Shown one piece after another: positions 36,248 to 44,141 of a DNA stretch of 64,000 nucleotides. Each line of letters starts with the position of its first letter. Within the stretch, counting starts at the first letter, position 1. The notes beneath the pieces were generated by a model. It had not been told where the DNA came from, ran no database searches, and was given only the letters and a program-made list of their open reading frames with translations. Source of the stretch: Lachnoclostridium sp. UBA903 (GTDB lineage Bacteria > Bacillota > Clostridia > Lachnospirales > Lachnospiraceae); NCBI GenBank assembly GCA_002294045.1, contig DBEP01000047.1, positions 1 through 64,000 on the forward strand, given 5' to 3'. The position numbers were made by a program, and so were the translations under genes.

Positions 36248-37573
36248 ATGAAAAAATTATTAAGTTTAATATTCACATTAGTACTGATTATGAGCCTGTC
36301 GGCATGCGGAAAACCGACGGATACGGCTGAGGGCGGCAAGGAAGAAGGGATAAAAAATACGGAGGCAGAAAAAGATACGGAAGTGGAAAAAGGTTCGGAT
36401 CTGACCCTTTGGATTTTCTTAAATCCTGAATCCGATGAGGATCCCCGTAATGTTGTTCTGAAAGAAATTGTGGAAGAATACAATGCGACCAACACGATGG
36501 GAAATAAGGTTACTGTTGAAAGCATACATTACAGTAAACTGGAATCCCAGGCCATACAGGCAGCTGCGGCAGGTACTGGCCCGGATATCATAAATGTTTA
36601 TACGGATATGCTGAAACAGCATATTGAGGGTGGTACAATCCAGCCTATGACTAAGTATGCAGAAGATTTTATTCCCGCCATTGACGGATATACATATTCT
36701 GCGGACAGTTTAAAAATTAATAGTGAAATCTATACGCTTCCCTGGGAAAGCAGAACATTCGTATACTGGTACAGAGATGATGTTTTTAAGGAGGTAGCGG
36801 TATCGCTTTCGGATCTGGCTGCCAGGGCAGGTGCCCAATCAACCGCACTGCTCCAGGGATTTGTCATCGGTTTGTCCGATGGCTCAAACGGAGCCAGCTT
36901 TATGGAATCTTTTGTTCCATTTATCCGTTCGGCCGGAGGAACAATTTTTGATGATTCCGGTAAAGCCGTATTTAATGACGAAGCAGGAGTTCAGGTTCTT
37001 GAATATATAAAAAGCCTGGCAGAGTCGGGCTCCATGGATAATTCCGTATTAACCCTGGGAGTAGATGAAATAGTTGACGCATTTAAGGCAGGTACAATTC
37101 TTTCCTGTAATGCAGGAACCCAGAGGGCGGCAGCAATCAGAAGCTCCGAACTGAATGAACACATAAAATCTGCGCCTATGTTAGGATTTCAGGAGAATGA
37201 ACCAAGCCCGGCGGTAGTAGCCGGACAAAGTCTGGGTATAGGAAAATACTGCAAGGATACGGATGCGGCATTTGATTTTATTCAAACATTTTATACGAAG
37301 GAAAATCAGGTTAAATGGTTAAAAGCAAATGTTCTTCCGGCTGTTAAATCAGCATATGACGATGAAGAAATTAAAGCTTTGAGTAATTATTACGAATTAG
37401 TATCCTGGAATGAATATGCAAGTAAGGGACAGGTTGAGTTTTATCCGGCAGATTATTCGGAATTATCGGTTAAATTGGCACAGGTAGCGCAGTATGTGGT
37501 TTTCCATGACTACGATGCAAAGGCAGAATTGGATAAAGTTGCAGAATGGTATAATAAAAAGAATGGTTTCTAG
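36248..37573 (+). CDS. Sugar-binding lipoprotein (SBP family 1)
   Basis: The 441-aa lipoprotein has lipobox LSA-Cys20, an acidic/Lys-rich linker to about residue 55, and a family-1 sugar-binding body starting LTLWIFLNPES. ATG 36248 is used because AAAAAGGAG lies nine bases upstream and a signal peptide starts there; an upstream ATG at 36149 would add 33 unrelated residues. It is the receptor for the two permeases just upstream. Confidence 0.9.
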   Translation: MKKLLSLIFTLVLIMSLSACGKPTDTAEGGKEEGIKNTEAEKDTEVEKGSDLTLWIFLNPESDEDPRNVVLKEIVEEYNATNTMGNKVTVESIHYSKLESQAIQAAAAGTGPDIINVYTDMLKQHIEGGTIQPMTKYAEDFIPAIDGYTYSADSLKINSEIYTLPWESRTFVYWYRDDVFKEVAVSLSDLAARAGAQSTALLQGFVIGLSDGSNGASFMESFVPFIRSAGGTIFDDSGKAVFNDEAGVQVLEYIKSLAESGSMDNSVLTLGVDEIVDAFKAGTILSCNAGTQRAAAIRSSELNEHIKSAPMLGFQENEPSPAVVAGQSLGIGKYCKDTDAAFDFIQTFYTKENQVKWLKANVLPAVKSAYDDEEIKALSNYYELVSWNEYASKGQVEFYPADYSELSVKLAQVAQYVVFHDYDAKAELDKVAEWYNKKNGF

Positions 37574-37625
37574 AAAATTGGAGCGTCCAAAACGATGCAA
37601 TGATTTTTAAATATGTTCTAGGAAC

Positions 37626-37784
37626 GCGGGTTATATTTTGCGGAATTTATAGCCAGCTTTGCGGATAACGGCGGCATTTCCCACTTGCGGCAGCCAATAA
37701 AATAAATTCCCCTCCTTATTCCAAGCCGCGGTACTGCCGGGTTAAGGGTATCCCGCACTAGATAATCTGCGGAATATAGCCCGC
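37626..37784. repeat. Inverted repeat block between binding-protein and oxidoreductase genes
   Basis: gcgggttatattttgc (37626-37641) and gcggaatatagcccgc (37769-37784) form an imperfect inverted pair (13 of 16) enclosing GC-rich smaller repeats. It fills the 270-bp gap before the FAD oxidoreductase and may attenuate read-through. Family unknown. Confidence 0.4.
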
Positions 37785-37844
37785 ATTTAATTTACGGATT
37801 TTATGCAAGCTTTGAAAAAATATAGAAAAGCAGGGAAAGGTAAC

Positions 37845-39362
37845 ATGAATATGAAATTAAAAGATAATTATGATGTTATTGTAGTGGGAGGAGGTCCGGC
37901 GGGAATTATGGCAGGTTTAGCCTCTTTAAAAACAGGTGCCAGTACCTTGATCATAGAACGCAACGGTTTTTTAGGCGGTGCCGCTACCAATTCCGTATTA
38001 GGGCCAATCTCTCCGTTTCATTTCGGGGATGAGCAGGTTATTAACGGAATACCCCAGGATTTTATGGAGGAACTGATTAAGGTCCATGGGAGTACAGGGC
38101 ATTTAAAGGCGCTTGACCCATATGGAAGCGGAGCCTATCTCGGATTTTATGACAGGGAAAAATATAAATATGTGGCTGAAGCAATGATTGTAAAGGCAGG
38201 TGGGGATATTTTCTACCATGCATTTATAAGCGATATTGAAAAAAAGGGCAATAAAGTAACAGGAGTGACTGCTATTACGAAATCAGGTTCCAGAACATTT
38301 GGAGCTAAGATTGTAATTGATGCCAGCGGTGACGGAGACGCTGCCGTTATGGCAGGAGCCGGTTATGTATATGGAAATCCGGAAACAGGGAGAGCACAGC
38401 CGGGTTCTTCCATGTTTGAGATGGTTAATGTGGATACGGACAGGGTATATGATTATATTTATGAAAATCCGGATGATTTTGAGTGGAAGTCGGATTTAAT
38501 ACCCATAAGGGAATACAGTAATCGTCTGAAGCAGCATTATTTTGTGGCACAAGGGTTTAAGAAATTGGTAAAACAGGCGGTTGCTGCAGGAGACCTTTGC
38601 TTTGGAAGGGACAGCGTAATTGTATTAAACGGCATTCATTACGGAAGCATTCATTTTAATGCTACCCGGGTAAGCGGTTATAATTTTGCGGACCCGATTG
38701 AAAAATCCTCCAGTGAAATGGATGGAAGAAGACAAATTGAGTCTGTTTCCGAATTTATGATTAAATACGTTCCGGGATTTGAAAATGCTTATGTCAGTGT
38801 TACAAGCAACGAGGTAGGTGTACGGGAAACAAGACATATTAAGGGGCTTTATACTCTGACAGCTGCAGATGTAGGGGAAGGAAGAAAATTTGATGATGTA
38901 GTTTCCAGGGGCTACTTTCCCATAGATATCCATAATCCAAATGGTGCCACCGGTTATACTAAAGGCAGTAACGGCGGCTGCTGGGTGGACTTAAAAGATA
39001 CCTATGACATTCCTATCCGGTGTTTAATACCGGAAAAACCGGACGGAATGGTTTTAAGCGGCCGTTGTATTTCAGGCACCAGCGAAGCCCACGGCTCATA
39101 CCGTACCCAGGGAGGGATTATGGGAATCGGACAGGCATCGGGCGTAATAGCTGGATTGTGTGCGCAAAAAGGCATAGAACCAAGAGAGATAGATGTAAAG
39201 GAGGTACAGGATAAATTGGTGGAATTCGGGGCATCCGTATGGCGTAATGAGGAAAAGAAAGCCAAAGAAGAAGCTCATGCGAAAAAGTGTGTAAGAGAAT
39301 ACATGGGAAAGCGGGATAAAAGCATTACGAAGAAAGAAATTTTAGAACAGTATTTTGAGTAG
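37845..39362 (+). CDS. FAD-dependent oxidoreductase
   Basis: The 505-aa flavoprotein has the Rossmann motif VIVVGGGPAGIMAG at about residues 10-23 and ERNGFLGGAATN, the pattern of the FAD_oxidored (PF12831-type) family. ASGDGDAAVMAGAGY is the second dinucleotide-contact block, and SGRCISGTSEAHGSYR the C-terminal cofactor segment. ATG 37845 with GAAAGG upstream is favoured over an ATG at 37803. Members are frequent in plant-glycan clusters, but their reaction is mostly unassigned. Oxidation of an imported sugar or sugar acid is a guess from the aldolase and importer upstream. Confidence 0.85.
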   Translation: MNMKLKDNYDVIVVGGGPAGIMAGLASLKTGASTLIIERNGFLGGAATNSVLGPISPFHFGDEQVINGIPQDFMEELIKVHGSTGHLKALDPYGSGAYLGFYDREKYKYVAEAMIVKAGGDIFYHAFISDIEKKGNKVTGVTAITKSGSRTFGAKIVIDASGDGDAAVMAGAGYVYGNPETGRAQPGSSMFEMVNVDTDRVYDYIYENPDDFEWKSDLIPIREYSNRLKQHYFVAQGFKKLVKQAVAAGDLCFGRDSVIVLNGIHYGSIHFNATRVSGYNFADPIEKSSSEMDGRRQIESVSEFMIKYVPGFENAYVSVTSNEVGVRETRHIKGLYTLTAADVGEGRKFDDVVSRGYFPIDIHNPNGATGYTKGSNGGCWVDLKDTYDIPIRCLIPEKPDGMVLSGRCISGTSEAHGSYRTQGGIMGIGQASGVIAGLCAQKGIEPREIDVKEVQDKLVEFGASVWRNEEKKAKEEAHAKKCVREYMGKRDKSITKKEILEQYFE

Positions 39363-39422
39363 TCTATTGTGATGCCGATGAAAGACAAATTTGACTTTAA
39401 AGATTTAATGTCATTTGAAATG

Positions 39423-39482
39423 TTTATCTTAGAGCGTGTTTGAAAAATGCTTGTGCCGGACGGGATGCTTCACTTTGTGGGA
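39423..39482 (+). repeat. Extragenic repeat flanking the rhamnosidase gene (family 4, copy 1)
   Basis: This 60-bp block matches 42590-42649 in about 51 positions and in the same orientation; the shared core is aaatgcttgtgccgg. The pair brackets the minus-strand rhamnosidase gene as direct repeats. Confidence 0.7.
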
Positions 39483-39490
39483 GGCAAGGA

Positions 39491-39550
39491 GCGATTTCGG
39501 GTGTGTAGTGGTGCTGCACACCCGAAATCGCTACGCAGTATACTGCGTAG
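39491..39550. terminator. Double hairpin between convergent genes
   Basis: A perfect 15-bp stem (gcgatttcgggtgtg, 39491-39505, with 39517-39531) is followed directly by a perfect 20-bp palindrome (39531-39550). It lies between the oxidoreductase gene and the convergent rhamnosidase gene. There is no T tract, so its role as a bidirectional terminator is inferred. Confidence 0.5.
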
Positions 39551-39560
39551 CATTGAATTC

Positions 39561-42467
39561 CTATACCGTTCTGAGCTTTACCGGAACAGCCATCAGCCTT
39601 TCGTTAAGGGTATTTATGTCTGCTCCTCCGAATAACTTCCCGGACAGGAAGGAATCCTTGTTCTGAAGGGCTTCGGCAATGCTTTCAGGAAGCTCCATTC
39701 CCATATCTCCCGTTGAAGCCTTAAGCAAATCCGGGACAATTTCAGCCAGAATCTCTTTTGTCTCAGGTATTGCAAGCAATTCTCCGATTGGAGTGGCAAT
39801 GGAATATTTTATTTCGTAATTCCTGGTTGGTATATAAGAAAATACAAAGCTGCCTGCCGTTAATTCTATCTTTACTTTATTCTTTTCCTGGACAGCCTTT
39901 AAGCCTTCCAGTCCTTTTACGGTTGTAAGGTCCGCATCGGGCAGATATGCGGTTGCTTCGGAATGGAAAGGAATGACAAGTTTAACCGTTAATGACCCGT
40001 CCTTTTCCCTGGTCCAGCCGCTTTCAATAAGTCCCATGGAAGATTTGAATTCTGCTTTTGCATAATACAGCTTTCCGTACACTTCCGGCTTTATGATAAA
40101 TTTCTTAAATCCGGGATTTTCTTCCACCGGATTGATACCGCACATATTGCGGTACATCCACTCAACGATGGAGCCGTAGGCATAGTGATTTAAGGAATTC
40201 ATGCCGGTACCGGAGATTTTGCCGTCGGGCATAATGGAATTCCAGCGTTCCCATATGGTAGTGGCACCCATAATAACCTCATACAGCCAACTGGGATAAT
40301 CCTCCTGGAAGAAAAGCCGGTAGGCACTTTCGGAATTTCCGTTATCGGAAAGCGCCCGGCATAAATACGGTGTTCCGATAAAGCCGGTCTTAAGATGCAT
40401 ACCGTTCTTTTTTAACAGTGCCTGTAAATCTCTTAATACCCGATTCCTTACTTCCGGCTCTACCAGGTCAAAATGCAGTGCGACCACATGTGCCGTCTGA
40501 GTGTTAATGGTGGAGCGGCCGTTTTTGGAGAAATATTCATTCTGGATTGCTTTTTTAATCTGTTCCGACAAGTCACCGTAAAATAAGGCATCCTCCGTAT
40601 TGCCGAGAACCTTTGCGGCTTTGGAGAGTATGTTCGTAGACAGCCTGTAATAAGCGGACGCCAGCAGGCCGTTATCCGTTCCGCCCAGAACACCGCCTTT
40701 TACGGGACCGTCCAGAGCAAGCCAGTCTCCGAAGTGGAAGCCTACGGTCCAGAGCTTTCTGTCCCCGGATTTTTGGTCCTGTCTGCGTATCCAGTCAACC
40801 CAGGCCTTCATGCTTGTGTATTGTCTCTTAAGTATTGTTTTATCTCCGAAGTGCAGATATACCTCCCATGGAATTACGGTGGCGCAGTCGGCCCATGCGC
40901 AGGAACCGCCTCCTGAAAAGCTGGAGTCCGGGCTTTTTATTTTACAAAAGGTCGGAACGGTGCTTGCTACCATACCGTCACAAAATTTTTGTTCCTCATA
41001 AACATCCTGCATGAATTTTGTATAGAAGGCATAAGTATCCATGTTAAAAGAAGCTGTTCCGCAGAAAACCTGTGCATCACCGGTCCATCCCATTCTTTCG
41101 TCACGCTGGGGACAATCGGTGGGAACATCGAGAAAGTTTCCTTTTTGTCCCCATAGGGCATTTAAAAAGAGCCGGTTAACATAGGGGTCCGATGTTTCTA
41201 TTTTTCCCGTTTCTTCCAAATCCGAATATACGACACATCCTGTAAAGTCTTCCAGCCGGACCGGTTTTGTAAAGCCCTCCAGTTTAGCATAGCGGAAACC
41301 ATAAAAAGTAAAATGAGGTTCGATTATCCTGTCTGAGCCATCTGAGGTATAGATATACTCCGCTTTAGCGGAACGTAGATTGTCACGGTAGAAATTATCC
41401 TCCTGCAGTACCTCCCCATGAGAAATTTTAATCTGCGTCCCTTTTGGCTCATGAATACGGATGCACAGCCAGCCTACCATATTCTGCCCCATATCCAGGA
41501 CAAGTTCGCCGGCCGGCGTACGGAGCAGCTGTACGGGTTTTATTGTTTCCTTTACAAGCACCGGGAGGGAAAGTCTTTCCGTTACCTTGCCCAGTTCTGC
41601 GGGAGTAAATTCCTTTACCTTATCCCAATCCCTGTCATCATATTCTGTCCTTGACCAGCCGGGAATCTCCTGTGCGGCATCATAGATTTCACCGTCATAC
41701 ATTCCGTCTGCCAGGATGGGAGACGGTTTGCATTTCCAGCCGGTATCCGTACCGATTACCTGAATGCTTCCGTCTTCCAGTGTTATGCGTAATTCACAGA
41801 GCAATGCAAAGGAATCGCAGTAGGGGGTATTCAGGTCTCCGAAGGTTCCGAAGCGGCCTTTCGCCCAGCCGTTACCTAGTAGGGTTCCGACGGTATTGTC
41901 ACCTGTTGTGAGGACTTCGGTAATATCGTAAGTCTGGTATTGTATCCATGCATCATAAGAAGTGCAGTATGGAGTCAGACGTTCCTGCCCGATACGGGAG
42001 CCATTAATTTCCAGTTCATATAATCCCATACCGGTAACATATGCTCTGGCCGATTTTATCTTGCCGTCCACAGAGAATGTTTTTCTCATATATGGATGGA
42101 TGGCCTTATCCTCCCATACCGGTGTAATCCATTTTGCCCGCCAGTCATCTTCCTGTTTGCCGGTTTCAAACCAGTTAATTCCGGATACCGCTTCGTCGCC
42201 GGCATCGCCCCAGACTTTTACCGTCCAGTAATATCTTGTATACGGCGTCAATGTAATCGGCAGGTCAACGGCCAAGTTTGACAGCTTCTCATCTTTTCCG
42301 CTGTCAAATATAATTTCTTTCAATGCGGCATCCTTAGCCACGATTATCTGTGCGGCGGCCTGCTTTTTCGAAACGGTATCTTCCGTAATCCAGGATACGG
42401 ACGCATACTCCATACCATATCCAAGTGGATTTACAATATGATTTGTCTTGCAGGATGTGATTCTCAT
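39561..42467 (-). CDS. Alpha-L-rhamnosidase, GH78
   Basis: The 968-aa glycoside hydrolase is predicted to release terminal L-rhamnose from plant rhamnosides or pectic side chains. The catalytic-domain signature DVPTDCPQRDERMGWTGDAQ carries the conserved acidic residues, and WTVGFHFGDWLALDGPV and SLNHYAYGSIVEWMYR match later (alpha/alpha)6-barrel segments. The N-terminal beta domains begin at CKTNHIVNPLGYGMEY. There is no signal peptide, so it acts inside the cell on imported rhamnosides. About 80 extra residues follow the C-terminal beta domain and end in an acidic helix-rich tail. GGAGAGAAGGG precedes the ATG. Confidence 0.93.
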   Translation of the reverse strand: MRITSCKTNHIVNPLGYGMEYASVSWITEDTVSKKQAAAQIIVAKDAALKEIIFDSGKDEKLSNLAVDLPITLTPYTRYYWTVKVWGDAGDEAVSGINWFETGKQEDDWRAKWITPVWEDKAIHPYMRKTFSVDGKIKSARAYVTGMGLYELEINGSRIGQERLTPYCTSYDAWIQYQTYDITEVLTTGDNTVGTLLGNGWAKGRFGTFGDLNTPYCDSFALLCELRITLEDGSIQVIGTDTGWKCKPSPILADGMYDGEIYDAAQEIPGWSRTEYDDRDWDKVKEFTPAELGKVTERLSLPVLVKETIKPVQLLRTPAGELVLDMGQNMVGWLCIRIHEPKGTQIKISHGEVLQEDNFYRDNLRSAKAEYIYTSDGSDRIIEPHFTFYGFRYAKLEGFTKPVRLEDFTGCVVYSDLEETGKIETSDPYVNRLFLNALWGQKGNFLDVPTDCPQRDERMGWTGDAQVFCGTASFNMDTYAFYTKFMQDVYEEQKFCDGMVASTVPTFCKIKSPDSSFSGGGSCAWADCATVIPWEVYLHFGDKTILKRQYTSMKAWVDWIRRQDQKSGDRKLWTVGFHFGDWLALDGPVKGGVLGGTDNGLLASAYYRLSTNILSKAAKVLGNTEDALFYGDLSEQIKKAIQNEYFSKNGRSTINTQTAHVVALHFDLVEPEVRNRVLRDLQALLKKNGMHLKTGFIGTPYLCRALSDNGNSESAYRLFFQEDYPSWLYEVIMGATTIWERWNSIMPDGKISGTGMNSLNHYAYGSIVEWMYRNMCGINPVEENPGFKKFIIKPEVYGKLYYAKAEFKSSMGLIESGWTREKDGSLTVKLVIPFHSEATAYLPDADLTTVKGLEGLKAVQEKNKVKIELTAGSFVFSYIPTRNYEIKYSIATPIGELLAIPETKEILAEIVPDLLKASTGDMGMELPESIAEALQNKDSFLSGKLFGGADINTLNERLMAVPVKLRTV

Positions 42468-42589
42468 TTTCCCTTCTCTCCTATCTTATCATTAAATTTG
42501 TCCATATATCTTTTGATATATTAAATTCCATTCAACAGGGATTCTTACAAACTCCCGGTTAAACAGAAATATGACATTTCCGGGCTGGG

Positions 42590-42649
42590 TTTATTTTAGA
42601 GTCTGTTTGATAAATGCTTGTGCCGGGCTGGATGCTCCATTTTGCGGGA
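42590..42649 (+). repeat. Extragenic repeat flanking the rhamnosidase gene (family 4, copy 2)
   Basis: Direct-repeat partner of 39423-39482, about 85 percent identical. It lies upstream of the rhamnosidase start and about 100 bp before the AraC gene; the remainder of 42468-42753 is AT-rich with no other recognised signal. Confidence 0.7.
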
Positions 42650-42753
42650 GTGTGAAAACACCTATAGCTATTTTTATAAATAAATTATATAATAATATTA
42701 TTATATTAGAAATATTTTAAGGTAACTATTACCGTGTTGTGAGGTAAGATTTT

Positions 42754-43722
42754 ATGGAGCAGTATTTGATTGACAAGCTGTGGGAACATACCGATAAGGT
42801 GGATAAGGAAAATGAAAAAAAGGCTAAAACCGGGGCAAAAGAAAGAGAACAGGTAAATCGGCCCAGACTTTTGCCTGCTTCCCATTTCTTTCATAATACG
42901 TCCGCCTCTTTGTTCATGTCATTCCACCACGAATCGGCAAATAGTATGAAACATTACCATGATTTTTTTGAATTAATTTATGTGTGCAAGGGTAGCCCCG
43001 TTGGTGTGATTAATGACCGGGAGCTCCGGCTGCATGAGGGAAATCTCTGTATCATGAATCCTAATGCGGTACATTATTTTAAAAAATACTCTGAAGAAAA
43101 AGACTTAATCCTTAATATTGTACTTCCAAAAGATATATTTCAGAAATCAATATTCCGTATTTTATTAGGGGACCCGGTTCTTAATGCATTTTTCATCCGC
43201 TACCGCCTTGAAAATGAAAAGCAGCCCTCTTTCTTGTATCTTGAGCATCTGGACAAGGATACCGACTGTTTGCTTGAAATGCTGCTGAAAGAGTATCTGG
43301 ATAAGAAGCAGTACAGCCAGGTTATCATCGAGTCCCTGCTTACTTTAATCTTTTCCTTTATTTTAAGAAATTATAATGAAAAGTCCAGCCGGGGCGGCGA
43401 TACCGTGACGGAGATTATTAATTATATATACCTGAATTATCAGGATGTTAATATAAAGACTCTTGCCGTACAGTTCAATTACCATCCGAAATATTTGTCC
43501 TTCCTGATTCACAGGCATACCGCCCAGACCTTCCGTGAGCTGCTTGTGAATATTAAAATGCAGAATGCACTGGACTATCTTGTTTATACGGACCACAGCA
43601 TCGAAAACATTGCCCTGCTGGTTGGCTACAAGGATAAAAGCAGTTTCTATAATATATTTAAAAAAGAGTTCAAAATAAGTCCGGCTGCGTACAGAAAACA
43701 GTTTTCATACTGTTCCGAATGA
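42754..43722 (+). CDS. AraC-family transcriptional regulator
   Basis: The 322-aa regulator has an N-terminal cupin sensor (SFHHESANSMKHYHDFFELIYVCKGS, MNPNAVHYF) and a C-terminal double helix-turn-helix (IKTLAVQFNYHPKYLSFLIHR and IENIALLVGYKDKSSFYNIFKKEF). The start extends about 40 charged residues before the cupin. GAGGTAAG lies eight bases before the ATG. It is divergent from the rhamnosidase gene, which makes that gene a candidate target. Confidence 0.92.
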   Translation: MEQYLIDKLWEHTDKVDKENEKKAKTGAKEREQVNRPRLLPASHFFHNTSASLFMSFHHESANSMKHYHDFFELIYVCKGSPVGVINDRELRLHEGNLCIMNPNAVHYFKKYSEEKDLILNIVLPKDIFQKSIFRILLGDPVLNAFFIRYRLENEKQPSFLYLEHLDKDTDCLLEMLLKEYLDKKQYSQVIIESLLTLIFSFILRNYNEKSSRGGDTVTEIINYIYLNYQDVNIKTLAVQFNYHPKYLSFLIHRHTAQTFRELLVNIKMQNALDYLVYTDHSIENIALLVGYKDKSSFYNIFKKEFKISPAAYRKQFSYCSE

Positions 43723-43748
43723 AAATCATGCAATCCCCCGGACAGATG

Positions 43749-43819
43749 GGGCTGTTGCAAAATTTAAAATATAATCATATTCCAGACACAGGTTCAGGAC
43801 TATTTTACAACAGCTCCGT
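43749..43819. repeat. Extragenic inverted-repeat element (family 3, copy 2)
   Basis: A roughly 70-bp element is bounded by ggggctgttgcaaaa and ttttacaacagctcc. Its left end matches the minus-strand end of the 30060-30146 element in 24 of 25 bases. It has no coding capacity and looks like a miniature element or an IS-end remnant. Confidence 0.6.
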
Positions 43820-44141
43820 GTGTCTCCGGATATTTGTGAGCCAAATGTACAAAAGCAGACAAAAAATAACAAATAATGCAATTGACAAAAAATTACAAAT
43901 CCTTCAAAGTAGAAAGTGTAGAATTTGCCTGTATTATGAGCAGAGCGATAATCGATTCTAATCTTTATTCTATGGGAAATCCCCTGAAATAAAAAGCCTC
44001 CGCTTAGGCAAAAGATACGCAGTAATAAAAAAGAGGAATGTTCCGGGCAATAAAATAAAAAGCAGTTAACGGATTCTAATTGTGTTATAAAGAGGTCCGG
44101 AGCTATACTCAAACAAATTGAAAAAGAAAGGAAGGATTATT
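43820..44141 (+). other. AT-rich upstream region of the beta-1,3-glucanase gene
   Basis: A TTGACA at 43882-43887 and small hairpins (gggaaatccc near 43975; gcct/aggc near 43996-44010) are present. I compared it with c-di-GMP riboswitch cores and found no convincing match. The glucanase ribosome-binding site AAGGAAGG lies at its end. Confidence 0.4.

Noticed and set aside
39436..39666. Short plus-strand open frames across the repeat and double hairpin
   Set aside because: They consist of extragenic repeat sequence and run into the 3' end of the rhamnosidase gene on the other strand.
43820..44141. c-di-GMP riboswitch upstream of the secreted glucanase
   Set aside because: aggcaaaagatacgcag loosely recalls the GEMM core, but the paired stems and the second conserved block are missing.
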